Assembly (NCBI GenBank): GCA_003290165.1
Contig: QNQO01000541.1
Span: 248,001 to 312,000, forward strand
DNA from: Berberis thunbergii
Lineage: Eukaryota; Streptophyta; Magnoliopsida; Ranunculales; Berberidaceae
Length of the DNA stretch: 64,000 bases
Reading direction: 5' to 3'
In this document: positions 22,336 to 34,737 of the stretch, one piece after another
Numbering within the stretch: the stretch's first letter is position 1
Layout of the letters: every line of letters begins with the position of its first letter
Notes under the pieces: generated by a model
What the model was told of the DNA's origin: nothing
The model's input: only the letters and a program-made list of their open reading frames with translations
Database searches by the model: none
Program-made: the position numbers and the translations under genes

Positions 22336-22514
22336 TAGCCGCAGGCCACCACTCGGTCCACACCCAGAACTGCGTCTGACCAGCAGCCGCGAGCCCCACC
22401 ACAGCCCTCCGCCACGCCGTTGCAACTCGTGCTCACTACACCGATGCCAATGGTTTTGCCTACGCCTTCTCATACGGATGATTCCGAGGAGACAGTGTCG
22501 GGAGATGCTCCGCC

Positions 22515-24390
22515 AATCGAGCAAAACCCAGTCTTCTCATACAATGATTAATTATTTGGATCCACCCGTTAGCAAAACCCAGTCTCTCATAAAGTTGGGA
22601 CAAGAAGGGCCACTCCACTCTGTAATAAGCTTTAGCCATATCAATTTTGATGGTCACCCACCTTTGTTTTTGCTTACAAAAATGTTTCATTTGAAAGGAG
22701 ATTTTATGGGCGAGACTAACATTATCGACAATTGAACGACCACCAAGAAAATCTTTTTGATTTGGAGAAATAATGTTATATAACAAGGGTTCCAAACGGT
22801 TTGCCAAGGTTTTAGAGATAACCTTGTAGCTAACATTACAAAGGCCAATGGGTCAAAATTTATAGGGGGAGCTATAGGGTTGTTTACTTTAGGGATTAGA
22901 AAAATAAAAGTCTCGTTGAGTTTAAGGTCCAATTGTCGGATAGTGAAAAAATGTTTGGCAACATCATAAACGTAATGTTTCCCAATATCCCAATAGTATT
23001 GGAAGAACTAGGCATGAAATATATATATATATTCTTCTTCACTAGGGATGGCGAGGAGAGTTGCATTCTCTTCTGTAGTAATCAAAGGGGTGAAAAGAGA
23101 GAGAATTTCAGGATTTGGAGTGGGACAGGAAGTTTGAAAGATATTGACAAAATAATCGTTCAAAACTTTCCCAACAAAGAATCATTCAAAACTTCAACAG
23201 GAGAATGAGATTATTCTTGCAGCGAAACAACGTCGAAAAATGAAAAAATTAGGTATTCTTATCACCGTCTCTAAGCCAGAAGCGACCAAATTTATTACAC
23301 TAGAAAAGTTCTTCTTTGATCAAAAGTTCATTAAGTTTGTCTTCCAAAATCCCAATCGTGATGGCATTGTCCTTGGAAGAGAGTTCATTTTGGAGGGCAT
23401 CAAAAGCTTTTTGAGTCTCCAAAAAATTAAGATGGATATTCCCGAATTCAATCTTGTTCCATCTGGTGAGACTATGACTAAGCTTTTTGGTTTTCAAATG
23501 GAAGTTGTGTGTAGGGATCTAAGTTATTAATGCGGCATAAAATCACCGATTAATCGCAATTCGGGGTTTGATCGAACATAACCGAATCGGGTGAAAATCA
23601 ATTGGGGTTTAGCGGTCACCAATTAGGTTGTTCATAGTGATAAAAGTGTTGCAACGTGTTAATTAGTAAAGTACTATATGACTATGATTAATTAGTAAAG
23701 TTATATAATTATGATTAATTAATTATTTTTGTAATTTATGATTATGATTAAATTTTAAAAATATATGATTTGAAAAATTGACCGATTAATTCCGCTTAAT
23801 TATAATTCAGTCCTGAACTGCGCTGCGACTGCTTTCTGATTTAACTGCATAGGTAGGGATATCATGATGCCTAGGAGATCAGGAGGAGTTAACCAGTTTC
23901 CTATATTTTGGGTCCACATGTGAAATTTTTTAATGGTTTAGGGTCCCTATGAGTGACGTTGGAGATAAGTTGGAGAGCGAGAGCTCTATGGTCTAACGCT
24001 GAAGTATGGACAGTACAAGCAGTGGCCGAGGGGAACCAATTCACCCAGTTAGTGAATACCAAGACACAATCGAGTTTTGCTTTGATCCAATTTTTATCAT
24101 TCTTTTTATTGTTCCAAGTGAGGTGAGAGTCATTAAGAGAAAAGTCCATGAGGTCATATTTATATACGAAAGTAGGAAGGTGGCTAAAGGTTGAAAGTGT
24201 AGGCCTATTTTCCTCCAATTTTTTCCCACGGTTTAAGGATAGCGTTAAGGTCCTTCATGACAATGCCAGGAAGGTTTTGAAGATTATAAATATTGGACAT
24301 AGTTTCCCAAAATTTAAGTTGGAGAGAAATGTTTGGTTCACCATACATGAAAAGAGCAAACCACACTGCAATAGCAGAATAATTATCTAT
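22515..24390 (-). mobile_element. L1-type LINE fragment (endonuclease to early reverse transcriptase)
   Basis: On the minus strand, in order, are endonuclease pieces: GEPN...W near 24330; VMKDLNAIL near 24250, where GDFN is expected; LNDSHLTWNNKKNDKNWIK; and SALDHRALAL near 23960. The linker LTRWNKIEFGNIHLNFLE (about 23440) follows, and then reverse transcriptase pieces: NETFIFLIPKVNNP, FLGGRSIVDNVSLAH and IKIDMAKAYYRVEWPFL. It ends inside the reverse transcriptase before the FADD motif. Several frameshifts are present. About 23530-23860 has no LINE similarity and looks like a later insertion or decay. Confidence 0.85.
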
Positions 24391-25545
24391 ATGCAGTTGA
24401 AATAATACTTACAAAATAAAAGAATACTAAGGTGAATACCTTCTTTTCAGAAGAAAACAATACCTCCAGATTGACCATTGGCATAATGAATATTAAACAC
24501 TTGAAAATATGCAATTATCATTTGGCTTCTAACTAACCAAACAGTCTCTTCAACTAGTTGGAAGGGTAGCGTGAAGAGTATAACCATTATAGATAGAGCA
24601 GTTCTGGGAACGGTTCCCACCCCGCCACCTCCCTCCCCTCGCTCATTTCCTCGCCCACTTCCTCGACATTTAGAATTTCTGTTATAGATAAGGCTGCATT
24701 CATAAGTTGGTTTCCTCCACATAATTTTTTAATGTTTAGCTTTGGCAAGATGCATACAAATGATGGTTAGGGGTTTGCTACACTTCCACTTTATACAACT
24801 CTAATGTATGTTCTCCAAAAATCCATCAACTTATATCCTGTATCATGAATAAAATAAACACTAGTATCTAATTCCATCTTTTACAAGACATTCTTTGATT
24901 TCAAAATGAAAGACAATTTATTGTGATGCGTTTTATACGACTTGATCAACAAATCAAACAACAATCAAAGCAATTTGAGTAGAAAATAGAGGATATATGA
25001 TCTTCAGGGGTGTGGAAGGTACCAATTCTATCATTGGATCAATGCCTCTACAACTTCCACCACTAAAAAGCAGCCAGCATAACACAATTAAATTATCCAA
25101 CAGCACCTTTTCAGTAGATGAATATTAACCTTAAGGTATGTCACCGATCTCAGGTAACTTGTAGATTACTCAACTCAAGCCCAGTCAAGTATGAAATGGG
25201 TGTAGCCTAAACCAACCAAAGGCGTGGGCAAAGGGAAGCACCCACTGCCACGCCATAATAGCACTGCTTCTACACCGCACATTTAGCTCGTGAACCACAA
25301 ACCCCAATTGCAGAATTTGTGTGGGCATCATTTTGCCAATGATACAAACTAAAAACGAATTATTCTCAAATTTCATCAAAATTTCAAAGCTCCAATAATA
25401 TCCTACAACCTGAATAGGTCAAAATTCGATTCTAGTTTCCTATAACAGTCATAATGATTCTGCCCCATTTTGCAGCTAATGGTGCTACTATGGCCACTTC
25501 GAATATGACCCTTGTCAGATGACACAAGCAGATAAACTCTGAAGT
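24391..25545. other. 3' flank of the RBP47-like gene, no separate gene
   Basis: Between the LINE and the RBP47-like stop codon. The part next to the gene is presumably its 3' UTR. A GC-rich island (ACCCCGCCACCTCCCTCCCC, about 24617-24636) stands out. The ORFs here (24447-24722, 25185-25379) have no family features. Confidence 0.45.
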
Positions 25546-28500
25546 TTAGCTCACTTGCTGCTGGTTTCCATAAATAGGATATGCCCCATAAGTGGCAGCG
25601 GCATACAGTTGTGGATCTGGATGTGGAGCAGCATATCCATACCCATCGTAGACTTGTCCTCCATAATAAGGGCTACTCCACTGACTCCCATAATCCACTC
25701 TTGACTGTAAAAGCAAGACACACAACATTAAGGAAAATTTGGTAAACCAACTACAGAGGATGTGAATTTGCTGAAAGAGACACCCAAAGAAAAATGGTTT
25801 AAGCAAATGTAAAAGATATTCCAACTCCACTTGATGAGCAATTCAGCTTCGATGAGTTACTGAATAAACAAAAAATCAATGAATACCTGTTTGTTTGCTG
25901 GGTTACGACCCCAAGAAAGACGAACTGTCTGCTTGCCAATTACCGTCCCACTCAACTTTGACAAAGCCTCCTCAGCATTGCTTCTGCAACAGGATTTTAG
26001 AGGAATTTTCTCAGTGATAAATATATACTGTTATGTGACAATTCATTCCACTGCATCTGGTGACGAACCACAACTAAACTAAGCGAACACAAATACCTGT
26101 TGGCAAACTGCACAAATCCACATCCTTTACCAGTTGGTATTTTAACAGACACAACCTCACCATATCGGGAAAATGACTGCTTGAGATCTTCATCAGTTAC
26201 ATTGGGGTCTAACCCTCCAACAAATATCTACAGAACATGCATTAATCAGCAAGAAACCAGAGCACTAAAGTCATTCATCCAACACAGAAGATTTCCAACT
26301 TACTGTTGTGTTTGTAGAATCCCCATCAGACTGGGCAGAGGCACCGTTTGATGCATATCCACCTGCAAATACCAAAACTTATCAAGCAATTAATAAAAAA
26401 ATGAAGAAGAAGAAGAAAGACAAAGTGTAATCTATAATTGCTCTCATAGCCTTCATATCTAAAATAGTCACCTGCCTAGATCTCCTCAAACACTGTCATA
26501 GACAGGAAGACATTTGAATAAAAGAAGCTTTCCCTTATTAATTTTATATGAACGTGAACAACAGCAAATGCATAGAGCATCAATGAAGGTCCACAACTTC
26601 AACTCTTCATTTCCATTTTTTCTTTTTCATTTTTTCTTTTGTTGGTGGATTTGATAATCATAATTTACATAAGTGAGCGGTTGCTAATAATTATGCCCAT
26701 GGCTGGGTAAGAAAAAAGGAGTGACATCCCAAACAGCATCTCCATAGAATAGTGGAGAACCTGCCTCAGCTTCATCATGAATCTGAGGCACGATCCTCAG
26801 CTACTTCGGCATGAGCAAAATGCAAGTAATTATGCCTATGGCTGGGTAAGAAAAAAGGAGTGACATCCCAAACAGCCTCTCCATAGAATAGTGGAGAATC
26901 TGCCTCAGCTTCATCATGAATCTGAGGCACGATCCTCAGCTACTTCGGCATGAGTAAAATGCAAGTAATCTGGAACAGGGTTTTATTTCTCGAGTTCTAT
27001 TCAGGCTGATGGATTATGCTATTTTATGAAAATTCAACAAAAAAAGTTCAAGTGTTGGACAGATTGTTTGGGCTTGGGGAGACCACGTTGAATTCATCAT
27101 TGTGTGACTGTGAGAGTCGAACCTAAACTTGATTTGGGTTCGTTGGATAGCCATGCTGCAGCATTGGACTTTTCTAGAGTTAAAGAAGAAAATTTAGTTT
27201 CACAAACACCAGGCAATTCATCAATTTTTTACCAATTATCCCGGAAATCCAGTATGTGAGCAGTCAACAAAGTTGTTGTCCTTTAATTCCGAATGAAGTG
27301 CGCATTATCCTTGAACTTCATCTCCCTCAAAATATAGCCAAGGATTTAAGAGAGATTTGGAAAGACATTATAAGCACAAGAAAAATTTAGTCACTTCTCC
27401 TAATAACTAAGAACCTGGACAAAACCAACAAAAATGAACCTCACAATTTCTAAAGAAGAGTTGAAGGGCAATTATTGCATACCATGTGAAGAATACTGCT
27501 GCTGATATCCTGATGATTTTCTTGGAGTTGCCAGACCAATGCGCATTGGTCTACTACTACAGTATACACCATTCATTTCCGTCATTGCACGTGTTCTCTC
27601 ACTATCATCAGCAAATCTCACAAATCCATAACCCTTTGACCGTCCAGTATTTGCATCAATTACAACTTTTGCACCCTTTACAGAAGGATACTTATTGGCA
27701 AACGTCTCTTGTAGCATAGTATCAGTAACATCAGCAGCTAAATCTCCTACAAAAATAGACCGGTCTGAACCAACATCTGAACGCCTATCGCCCATGCTAA
27801 ATGAGGCCCAATTTAGACGAAACGGTTGGTCTGTGTTAGGCATAATACTGCCATTGTAGCTCTGCAGGATTTTCTCAGCAGATGCATGTGAATAAAATTC
27901 TACAAATCCATAACCTTCTGATTGACACGTCTGCTTATTGCGGATAACCTTTATGGAACATACCTGTATTTAAATGCAGAAAGGTCACAAAGCTTGTACA
28001 AATATGATATTAACTGTTAGCTAAGGAAACTAATTATTACAGCAACAGGAAATCTATGGTTTTCAATTATTCTTTATTTGTTAATTTCAACGTACCTTTA
28101 CATTAATCCACTTATTTGCAATAATAAGGTTCTTGAGCTATAAGAAAAGAAACTCTAAACCTGTAACACATAAATAAGGTTACAGGCTTATGCGTCTAGA
28201 CACAACACATCATAAAAGGGATGATTACCATGGGCTAATGCTTTCTTTCCACACCAAACAAAAGGAAAAAAATTATCAAGAAAGAAAATATTTGTTCGTG
28301 CAATAGAAATGATAAACGATAACAAAAAAGTCCCACAAGGGCATAATATTATGTAAAAACAGATATGACAGTCACCCTGAGAAGCATGTTGTCAGACAAT
28401 ATAAGTAGGAAACCCAAAAGAGCTTTATTCAAATTGACAATTGAGTATGAGATCTTTAGTTTTTATCCAAGAAACTTTTCTTCAAGTACTCCTACTGAAG

Positions 28501-31500
28501 ATTGAAGGTACTATTTAGAGAATCCTTCACATTCAATTTTCATATAACATCCTATCAGTTTTAATGAAATTTGGAGTTTGGCAGTTCAAATCTGAGTAGT
28601 TAGATTCATTTTGAGTAGTTAATAAAGCCTGCAGTCCAAGCACAAGACAAAAAGCATGTGTAATTGAAGTGAGATGCACAAGCATAAAGTAAAAAGGAAA
28701 AAAAAAATTGATCGATAAAATTAGAACGATAAAATAAGGAAATGCACCAGAACTTGTTAAATAATGAACCTAGGGTGCAACAAGTAATGCGTCTTATATA
28801 GATAGGCAGACCTAGTCAACACGCTAACTCCACTGCATGCCTCAAGCTTGATGAGGAAACTTTTTTGTAAAATAATAATTCTTGAAGTATTCATTTCTTA
28901 GGTTGATGGAAAGGAGATGAGCCATGAAACTGTTTGTCCCTTTCCTCAATAGAGAAGAATCCACCTCATTTTCCTGTTCCTTCCATAGGTCAAGTCTAGT
29001 AATGTGTCCTTTACCCTACCTAGTTCCCTCCTATTATTCTAGGAAATGGTAGATTTAGTAGTATAATGATCTGATTAAACACAGTACGGAATATGGCAAG
29101 ACATTCTGTGTACCATTATGATTGTTTACTTTTAAAAGCAGGGATCTAAATCTGTGTAGGATTAGCTTTACTCCTATTGCATTCTATGACAATGTCCATC
29201 CTATTCCGGAAAACACACTAAATAAATTGATGTCGAAAGAGAAAAAAAAATCCAAAGAATTACAATATTGTATGAAACTCACAATGAATATATATAACCA
29301 GACAGAAAATGACCATGCTAAAAAAAATTCTTACCAGCGAGAGACCCAAAAACAATGAAAAGACTGAAAAACAAATGGTCAAAGCGATTGAGAAAATTAA
29401 GAAAATCCCTCAATCCAAATTGATGATAAAATTTTAGTCAACCATCATAGCTGCTGCACTTTTTTTTTTACTACGCATCCAACATGAACAACCTTGGTTG
29501 ATGGAACATGATTAGCTCTAAGGACAAGGATCAAGAGTAAATGTCCTACACCTCGAATGCCCCCCGAAACCGACGGTGTGCCAACAATTGGCTTAGGTCC
29601 ATATCATGTATCAACCTAATTAGGAATTGGCAGGATTGACCCAAAGAGTGCCAAGTAAAAATTTGATTTGCTATCAGTTAATCCTTCCCATTGACAGCCT
29701 TCAGCAAAAATAAATATAGAAAGAACAGACACAGGCAATAAATTTTCCACTCAAATATCAATGATGTATTAACCTATATGACAGAAAATCCTATAATTAC
29801 GTAGTTAACATACTTTTATCTAGCGAATTTACAAACATGTCTCAAATTTAACATGCATTCAATGTGACAGACATGATCACTTATATGGAAAGCCTATTAA
29901 AATATGATGATGGCATGGTAGCATGCACACCAGATGTGATATATGGAAAACTCAGAAAAATGGCCCATTTGTCCGATAGATAGAGATAATTTCATAAAAC
30001 AAAACCTTGAGTAGGATAAATGGGTCAACCAAAACCTCAAAACTAATTTCATACAATTTAAGTATTGAAGGCTGAAATACAAAATTCAAAATGTAAGGTA
30101 GTGTCAAATTTAGGATGCCACCAGATGGGTGCACAAATTCCATCCCTTTACATGCGCTAAAAGGATAACTGTCATGAACAAACGTCAAGGGGCTTCAACC
30201 GATTAAGGCATTGCATTTTTTCATTATTATTCTTGTTACCGTTATACTTTCATAAATTAAATACCAGAACATCCAACTTAATTTGCATTACAAATGGAAA
30301 AGGTTATAAGCTTATGGAATGAACCCCTGATTTTAATGAATCCTTCAAAGTAAAGGAACACCTCATAGCTCTACCAAAGTATATATATAATAATTCCATA
30401 ACAAGGTTTAAACAGTGAAACCACTTTCCGATAAATCACCCTAGATTTTGAATAATGATCCCACTCTTAGGTTTCATTAGATGGTCCGATAGGGATGAAC
30501 CCGTTTACATTAAAACTACCATAAATTTACTAAAGGTCTAAAACTCAACATATATAAAAAAATATATATGAGAAATGCTAGGAAACCATGTTTTGTAAAC
30601 ATGTTTTGCAATCAGGATGACGTGTCATGATCTGGAAAGAATGATGAAATCCCCGAAGATTTATGTGTATCTCAAAATTGTAAAAAAACTCCCCTAACAA
30701 TGCCACATCATCATGGTTACGAAACATGGTTTCCTGGCCTTTCTCAAAAAATATCTCGGCAAGTAATGAGAAAATATATAATTAATTGCACGATCAAACC
30801 AAATTCTACAGATAACCTAGTGCAACAAAAAAGATTATCGTCCGAAATATGGAATTTCTTCAAACAAACAAGGTCATCAGAATCTTAAAACAGACACTAT
30901 AACTCAAGTGAACTGAAAACACTGAATATTCTAAGATAAACCAATAGCATAAAAGAGTGACCACAAAAACAAGACCCCACATGTCAAAAACCCAGATAAG
31001 TACCTTTAAACTGCAAAAACTTGAACGAGAACTATAAGATTCATGAAAAAAATAAAAAGACCCAACTGTATGAAGCCAAGATTTGATTTTTCTGAAGAAG
31101 CAGAGGTAATGATGAACCATCAGAGGAATTTAATTAACGAGATTAGGTTCCTGCACAAAAGGGGTCGAAAACGACAAGTAGCCTAAAATTTACCAAAAAT
31201 AAAGTTAGCCAAAACTACCTATCTATTCAAAAACATCCCTCCTTTAGGTAAAAAGTGAGGAGATTTGACAAGAAACATGCAAATCAAAAAAAAGACCAAA
31301 ACAATAACAGATCGAAAGAAAGAAAAACTGACCTCCCCTGTGTGACCGAAGCAACTGTGCAAGTAACCCTCATCCATCCAATAGATGAGGTCGCCGATCC
31401 AGATGGTCTTGTTCTCCTCAGTCGATCCTTCTTGCTGGGAGTGTTGGTGGTGAAACGGCGGTGGTGGCTGATGGAGATATGGTGGAGGCGGCATGTAGTG

Positions 31501-31674
31501 TGGAGCGAAGTGTTGCGGCATCATCTGGTGTTGCATCATCATCGCCGCTGGTGGGTACTGCATTGGCATCCACTGTGGACGCTGGTGTACTTGCGGTGCT
31601 TGTGTCTGTGCTTGCGGTTGTGCATCCGAAACTCCACCACTACCACTACTTCCACCGTTGTTCGTCGATTGCAT
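25546..31674 (-). CDS. RBP45/47-type RNA-binding protein with three RRMs (intact)
   Basis: Six exons: 31333-31674, 27483-27963, 26304-26362, 26097-26227, 25887-25983, 25546-25704. They splice in phase (342+481+59+131+97+159 nt) to 422 codons plus stop, the usual size for this family of plant nuclear/cytoplasmic poly(A)- or U-rich RNA-binding proteins. The N-terminus is Gln/Met/Pro-rich (residues 1-88). RRM1 spans about 90-168 (KTIWIGDL; EGYGFVEF, split by the 3.4-kb intron 1). RRM2 spans about 182-260 (RSIFVGDL; KGYGFVRF). RRM3 spans about 294-366 (IFVGGL; KGCGFVQF), and the tail is Tyr/Gly/Ala-rich, ending NQQQVS. In RRM1 the usual GDLQYWMDE is GDLIYWMDE. All introns have GT..AG ends. The family is related to TIA-1/Pub1-like stress-granule proteins. 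No defect is seen, so I take it as an active gene; the exact paralogue (RBP45 or RBP47) is not settled. Confidence 0.95.
26690..26967. repeat. 139-bp tandem duplication in intron 2 of the RBP47-like gene
   Basis: 26690-26828 is repeated at 26829-26967 with a handful of differences. Both copies start ATTATGCC and contain GAATCTGAGGCACGATCC. The unit lies wholly within the intron 26363-27482. Confidence 0.93.
27964..31332 (-). other. Intron 1 of the RBP47-like gene (3.4 kb)
   Basis: Donor GTCAGT (31332-31327) and acceptor TACAG (27964-27968 region) are canonical. The intron is AT-rich; I see no embedded gene or clear transposon. The small ORFs inside have no family features. Confidence 0.8.
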
Positions 31675-32103
31675 CTCTGCTCGCTATGTGTTTGATGAAT
31701 TTACTCAGAGATTGGGATTGATTTATAAAGAGCGCCTGAGAAGAGAGGCCGAAGGATAGAGAGAGTTTGGTACAAGACGAGAAACTCTTCTTCTCAGATT
31801 AATAGCGGATGACGGTGTGAGGTTTGCTGTGGGATGTACGATAGACCTCGAGATGCGTACAACCCCTTCTATTGATCGAGGGAGGGTTTTGGACCTTATG
31901 TGGTGTCTCTCATTTCTGCGATCGGCCGCCAGGGAGAGAGTCCTTTGCCTTCCCTTATTATTAGATTTGTTCGTTCAGTCACTGACTCTCTCTCTCTCTC
32001 TTCTATTCGGATTTGCTCACGCGGAAACCTAAGTGTTGAGCTAAGCATATTGTCGATTCGTTGGTGTAGGGTGCCTCTGGATCTGAACTCAGTTAGGATT
32101 GAC
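31675..32103 (-). promoter_or_regulatory. Upstream region of the RBP47-like gene
   Basis: The promoter side of the gene on the minus strand. It holds a TTTATAAA word at about 31721-31728 (54 bases from the ATG, so it may lie in the leader) and a CT/GA dinucleotide run at about 31986-32001. A MITE inserted 430 bases upstream of the start codon bounds it. Confidence 0.45.
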
Positions 32104-32533
32104 TAGGACTGAACAAAAAATCGGTCAAACCGATTAAACTGACCGAACTGATCTAAACCGAACCAATCGATTAGATTTAAATTTGGTTTCGATCGGTTTC
32201 AATTTTAAATCAAAGTGGTCGGTTCGATTTTCGGTTTTATGTGATTTTAACCGACCAAACCGAACCGACCGAATATATATAATAAATAATATATATTTTA
32301 TAAATAAATAATACAATATGTTTAAAATAGTGGGTCGGTTCAGTTTTATTTTGGTTTGATTTTAGTCGGTTCGGTTTGGTTACGGTTTGCATAAATTAGA
32401 ATCGATTCGATTTTCGGATCGGTTTTGTTAATGGTCGGTTCGATTTCGGTTTGAAAATTTTAAAACCGACCTAAATCGATTCGGTTCATGGTTTAGGTGA
32501 AAAACCGAACCGTCGATTCGATTTTCAACCCTA
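32104..32533. mobile_element. hAT-type MITE 2 (430 bp) upstream of the RBP47-like gene
   Basis: It begins TAGGACTGAACAAAAAATCG and ends with the complement of TAGGGTTGAAAATCG. The flanks are GGATTGAC (32096-32103) and GGGTTGAC (32534-32541), an 8-bp duplication with one change. The interior is made of GGTTCGGT/ACCGAACC words around an AT core, as in MITE 1 at 4457-4801, in the opposite orientation. Confidence 0.85.
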
Positions 32534-32721
32534 GGGTTGACTTTGTGGAGATGAAGCCCAACCTAGCTCAAGTTGGGCTTAAACTACCCAAGTGGTTAGA
32601 AATTAGGCAGTGGATTACTCAGGTTGGTGAGCCCTTCTAGGGAGCGAGGGTAAGCTGAAGGTTTAGTTGTAATGTAATTACCATATAATTTTGTTTTCCA
32701 TATATTTTTCACTATTATTAA

Positions 32722-33929
32722 TCACAACGACTACTCTACACCACCAAAATCGCTTTCTCACACCACCAATGAGTTTTTATTTTCTTACTTACTCACACTA
32801 CCAATAAATAAATATGCATAACCTAACAGAGAAACCCAAACTCAAAACGAAAAAAATGCAAAACAGAGTAACTTTCAACCAATGTAAACCCTCAATTGAG
32901 ACCGATTCTCAAGCTCATCAAAACACAAAAATTATAGTACTCTGAATTATCTAATAAACACAACTTGAATCACTTTAAAATGTTTTAAAATGAGCAAGTT
33001 ATGGTCATTTACTATAATTGCGCAAATCTATCTCACAATGAAAACGAGATAGTGTCCTTAACTTTCGGCCAACTTATGTGTTTGATCAAGACCAATTCTC
33101 AAGTTGATTAAACATAAGAATTGTAGTAATATGAATTATCTAATAAATACAACTCGAATCACTTGAAAATGTTTTGAAATGAGCAAGATATGATCATTTT
33201 ACTAAAGTCGTACAAATTTGTCTTGCTATAAAAACGGGATTTTGTCCCTGACTTTCGGCCAAATTATGTGCACGATCCAAACCGATTCTAAAGTTGATCA
33301 AACCACAAAAGTTGTAGTATTGTGAGTTATTTAATAAACACAATTTGGATCACTTGAAAATGTTTTGAAATGAGCAAATTATGGTCATTTTACAAAAGTT
33401 GCACAAATCTGTCCGAAATTGTTTTTTAAATCTCGCTTGGAACAATGCGAGGTTTTTGCAAAAACTTGCATTGTTCTGAGCAAATAGGAAATTTCAGCAA
33501 TTTTTTTTACTGTTTACCCTGATCAATGCGAGGTTTTGCAAAAACCTCACATTTTCTCAGACGAACAATATTTTTTTTGTGATTTTTGAAATTTTTTTTG
33601 AAGTTTACTTTGTTTTTGTGATTGAAAATATTTATGAAATTTCCATGAGATTACTTTGTTTTACCAAAATTTTTTGGGGAGGTTGCGATTTAGGGTTCGA
33701 TTTTGAGAGAGATGGAAAATATTTGCAAGAGATTTGAAGTGAGAGAGTGAAGAGATTCGAATAGGAGAGAGAGGAATCACATTTTGATTTGAATGGAGAG
33801 GAGAAATATGTTGGTTTTTGTTTATATAAGTGGTGTGGAAAGTATGGTAGTGTGGGACAGAAAGTAAGTTGATATGAGAGAATAAATGGTGTGAGAAAGC
33901 ACATATGGTGGTGTGGAGTAATTGCTGCC
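32722..33929. mobile_element. Mutator-like non-autonomous TIR element (about 1.2 kb)
   Basis: The two ends are inverted copies. The left reads TACTCTACACCACCA, GCTTTCTCACACCA and, further in, CTTACTTACTCACACTACCA (32731-32800). The complement of the right end reads TACTCCACACCACCA, GCTTTCTCACACCA, CTTACTT and CACACTACCA (33840-33920). The inverted repeat is thus about 80 bp and imperfect. ATTATTAA flanks both sides (32714-32721, 33930-33937; a ninth base differs). Long TIRs and an 8-9-bp duplication suggest a Mutator-like element. The outermost bases match poorly, so the exact ends are uncertain. No transposase. Confidence 0.7.
32850..33420. repeat. About 190-bp tandem repeat, three copies, inside the TIR element
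   Basis: The phrase TGAGCAAATTATGGTCATTTT recurs with small changes at about 32991, 33180 and 33371, that is at 189- and 191-bp steps. Each unit also carries TTTCGGCCAA, ACCGATTCT.AAG and CACTTGAAAATGTTTT. Confidence 0.9.
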
Positions 33930-34026
33930 ATTATTAAATCATATATGGAGAGCTTGATTTCTTAAGTTGAATTGTATCTTTCTATACTTGATTTTTCCTA
34001 TTGACTAAACTAGTCGGGGTATGGAG

Positions 34027-34729
34027 CAGTGTTCTAAAAATCGGTTTAGGCGGCACCTAGGCGCTAGAAGGTGGAAAACCGCCCAGATTAATGTCTGGGC
34101 GGCTGTCTGGGCGGTTCTGGGCAGTCTGGGAGGTCTGGGCGGGGTCTAGGCGGGCTAGGCGAGGTCTAGGCGGTTTGGGAGATTTTTTATTTTTTTATTT
34201 TTTTTATTTTTTAATAAGGTTGATTGTGTTCTTATTTTATTTTTCTTTCCTATTTTTTAGAAATAAACTATTTAATTGTTTTTTTAAAAAATCTCGGGAA
34301 TGGGCTTTGATGATGATAATGATGATATGTCTAAATGTAGCGAAGGATGATTGCTATTCTCAAAGGATCTGCCGGTACCAATTTTACTAATGTAGATTTT
34401 ATCAAACATAACTGAGGTTATTCATGCAATTTGAAGAAAAATAAAAGAGTACACAAATTCAAATTTATATAAAGTACCCATCATGACCAACTTCAGTCAT
34501 TTGAGTTTTAATAAATTTTGTTCACGATTGTTAATTTTTCATGTTTTTAAATTTTGCATATATATATTGACATTAAATTGGATGTAATTGATAAGGTATT
34601 ATGCTTAACTTTTGTAAATTATTAAAGTTATAATACAAAACCTAAGACCGCCTAGGCACCCGCCTAGGCCCCTGGGCGCTAGGCACCTGCTCGCCGCCCG
34701 CCCAGCGCCTAACAATTTTTAGAACACTG
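34027..34729. mobile_element. Non-autonomous hAT-like element, 703 bp
   Basis: It starts CAGTGTTCTAAAAATCGG and ends ATTTTTAGAACACTG, giving 15-bp inverted termini. A perfect 8-bp duplication GTATGGAG lies on both sides (34019-34026, 34730-34737). Inside each end are GC-rich inverted words (GGCGGCACCTAGGCGC, GCGGTCTAGGCGG; CCGCCTAGGC, GCCGCCCGCCCAGC). The core is AT-rich and codes for nothing. Confidence 0.94.
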
Positions 34730-34737
34730 GTATGGAG

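Larger units (their letters stand above)
19428..22540 (+). mobile_element. Copia retrotransposon 2, 5' half, broken
   Basis: It comprises the 5' LTR (about 19428-19681), methionine-tRNA primer site TGGTATCAGAGCC (19687-19699), gag, protease, pre-integrase and integrase core. It stops within the region after integrase; reverse transcriptase, RNase H and the 3' LTR are missing, replaced at about 22515-22540 by a minus-strand LINE fragment. Near the LTR start the phrase TGTTAGGAAAATATATT is repeated three times at 21-bp steps (19428, 19449, 19470). Confidence 0.88.

Noticed and set aside
22283..22735. 150-codon plus-strand ORF
   Set aside because: It crosses the junction of the copia integrase tail and the minus-strand LINE; frame open by chance.
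24447..24722. 91-codon minus-strand ORF near the 3' side of the RBP47-like gene
   Set aside because: No family features; composition is driven by a short GC-rich island.
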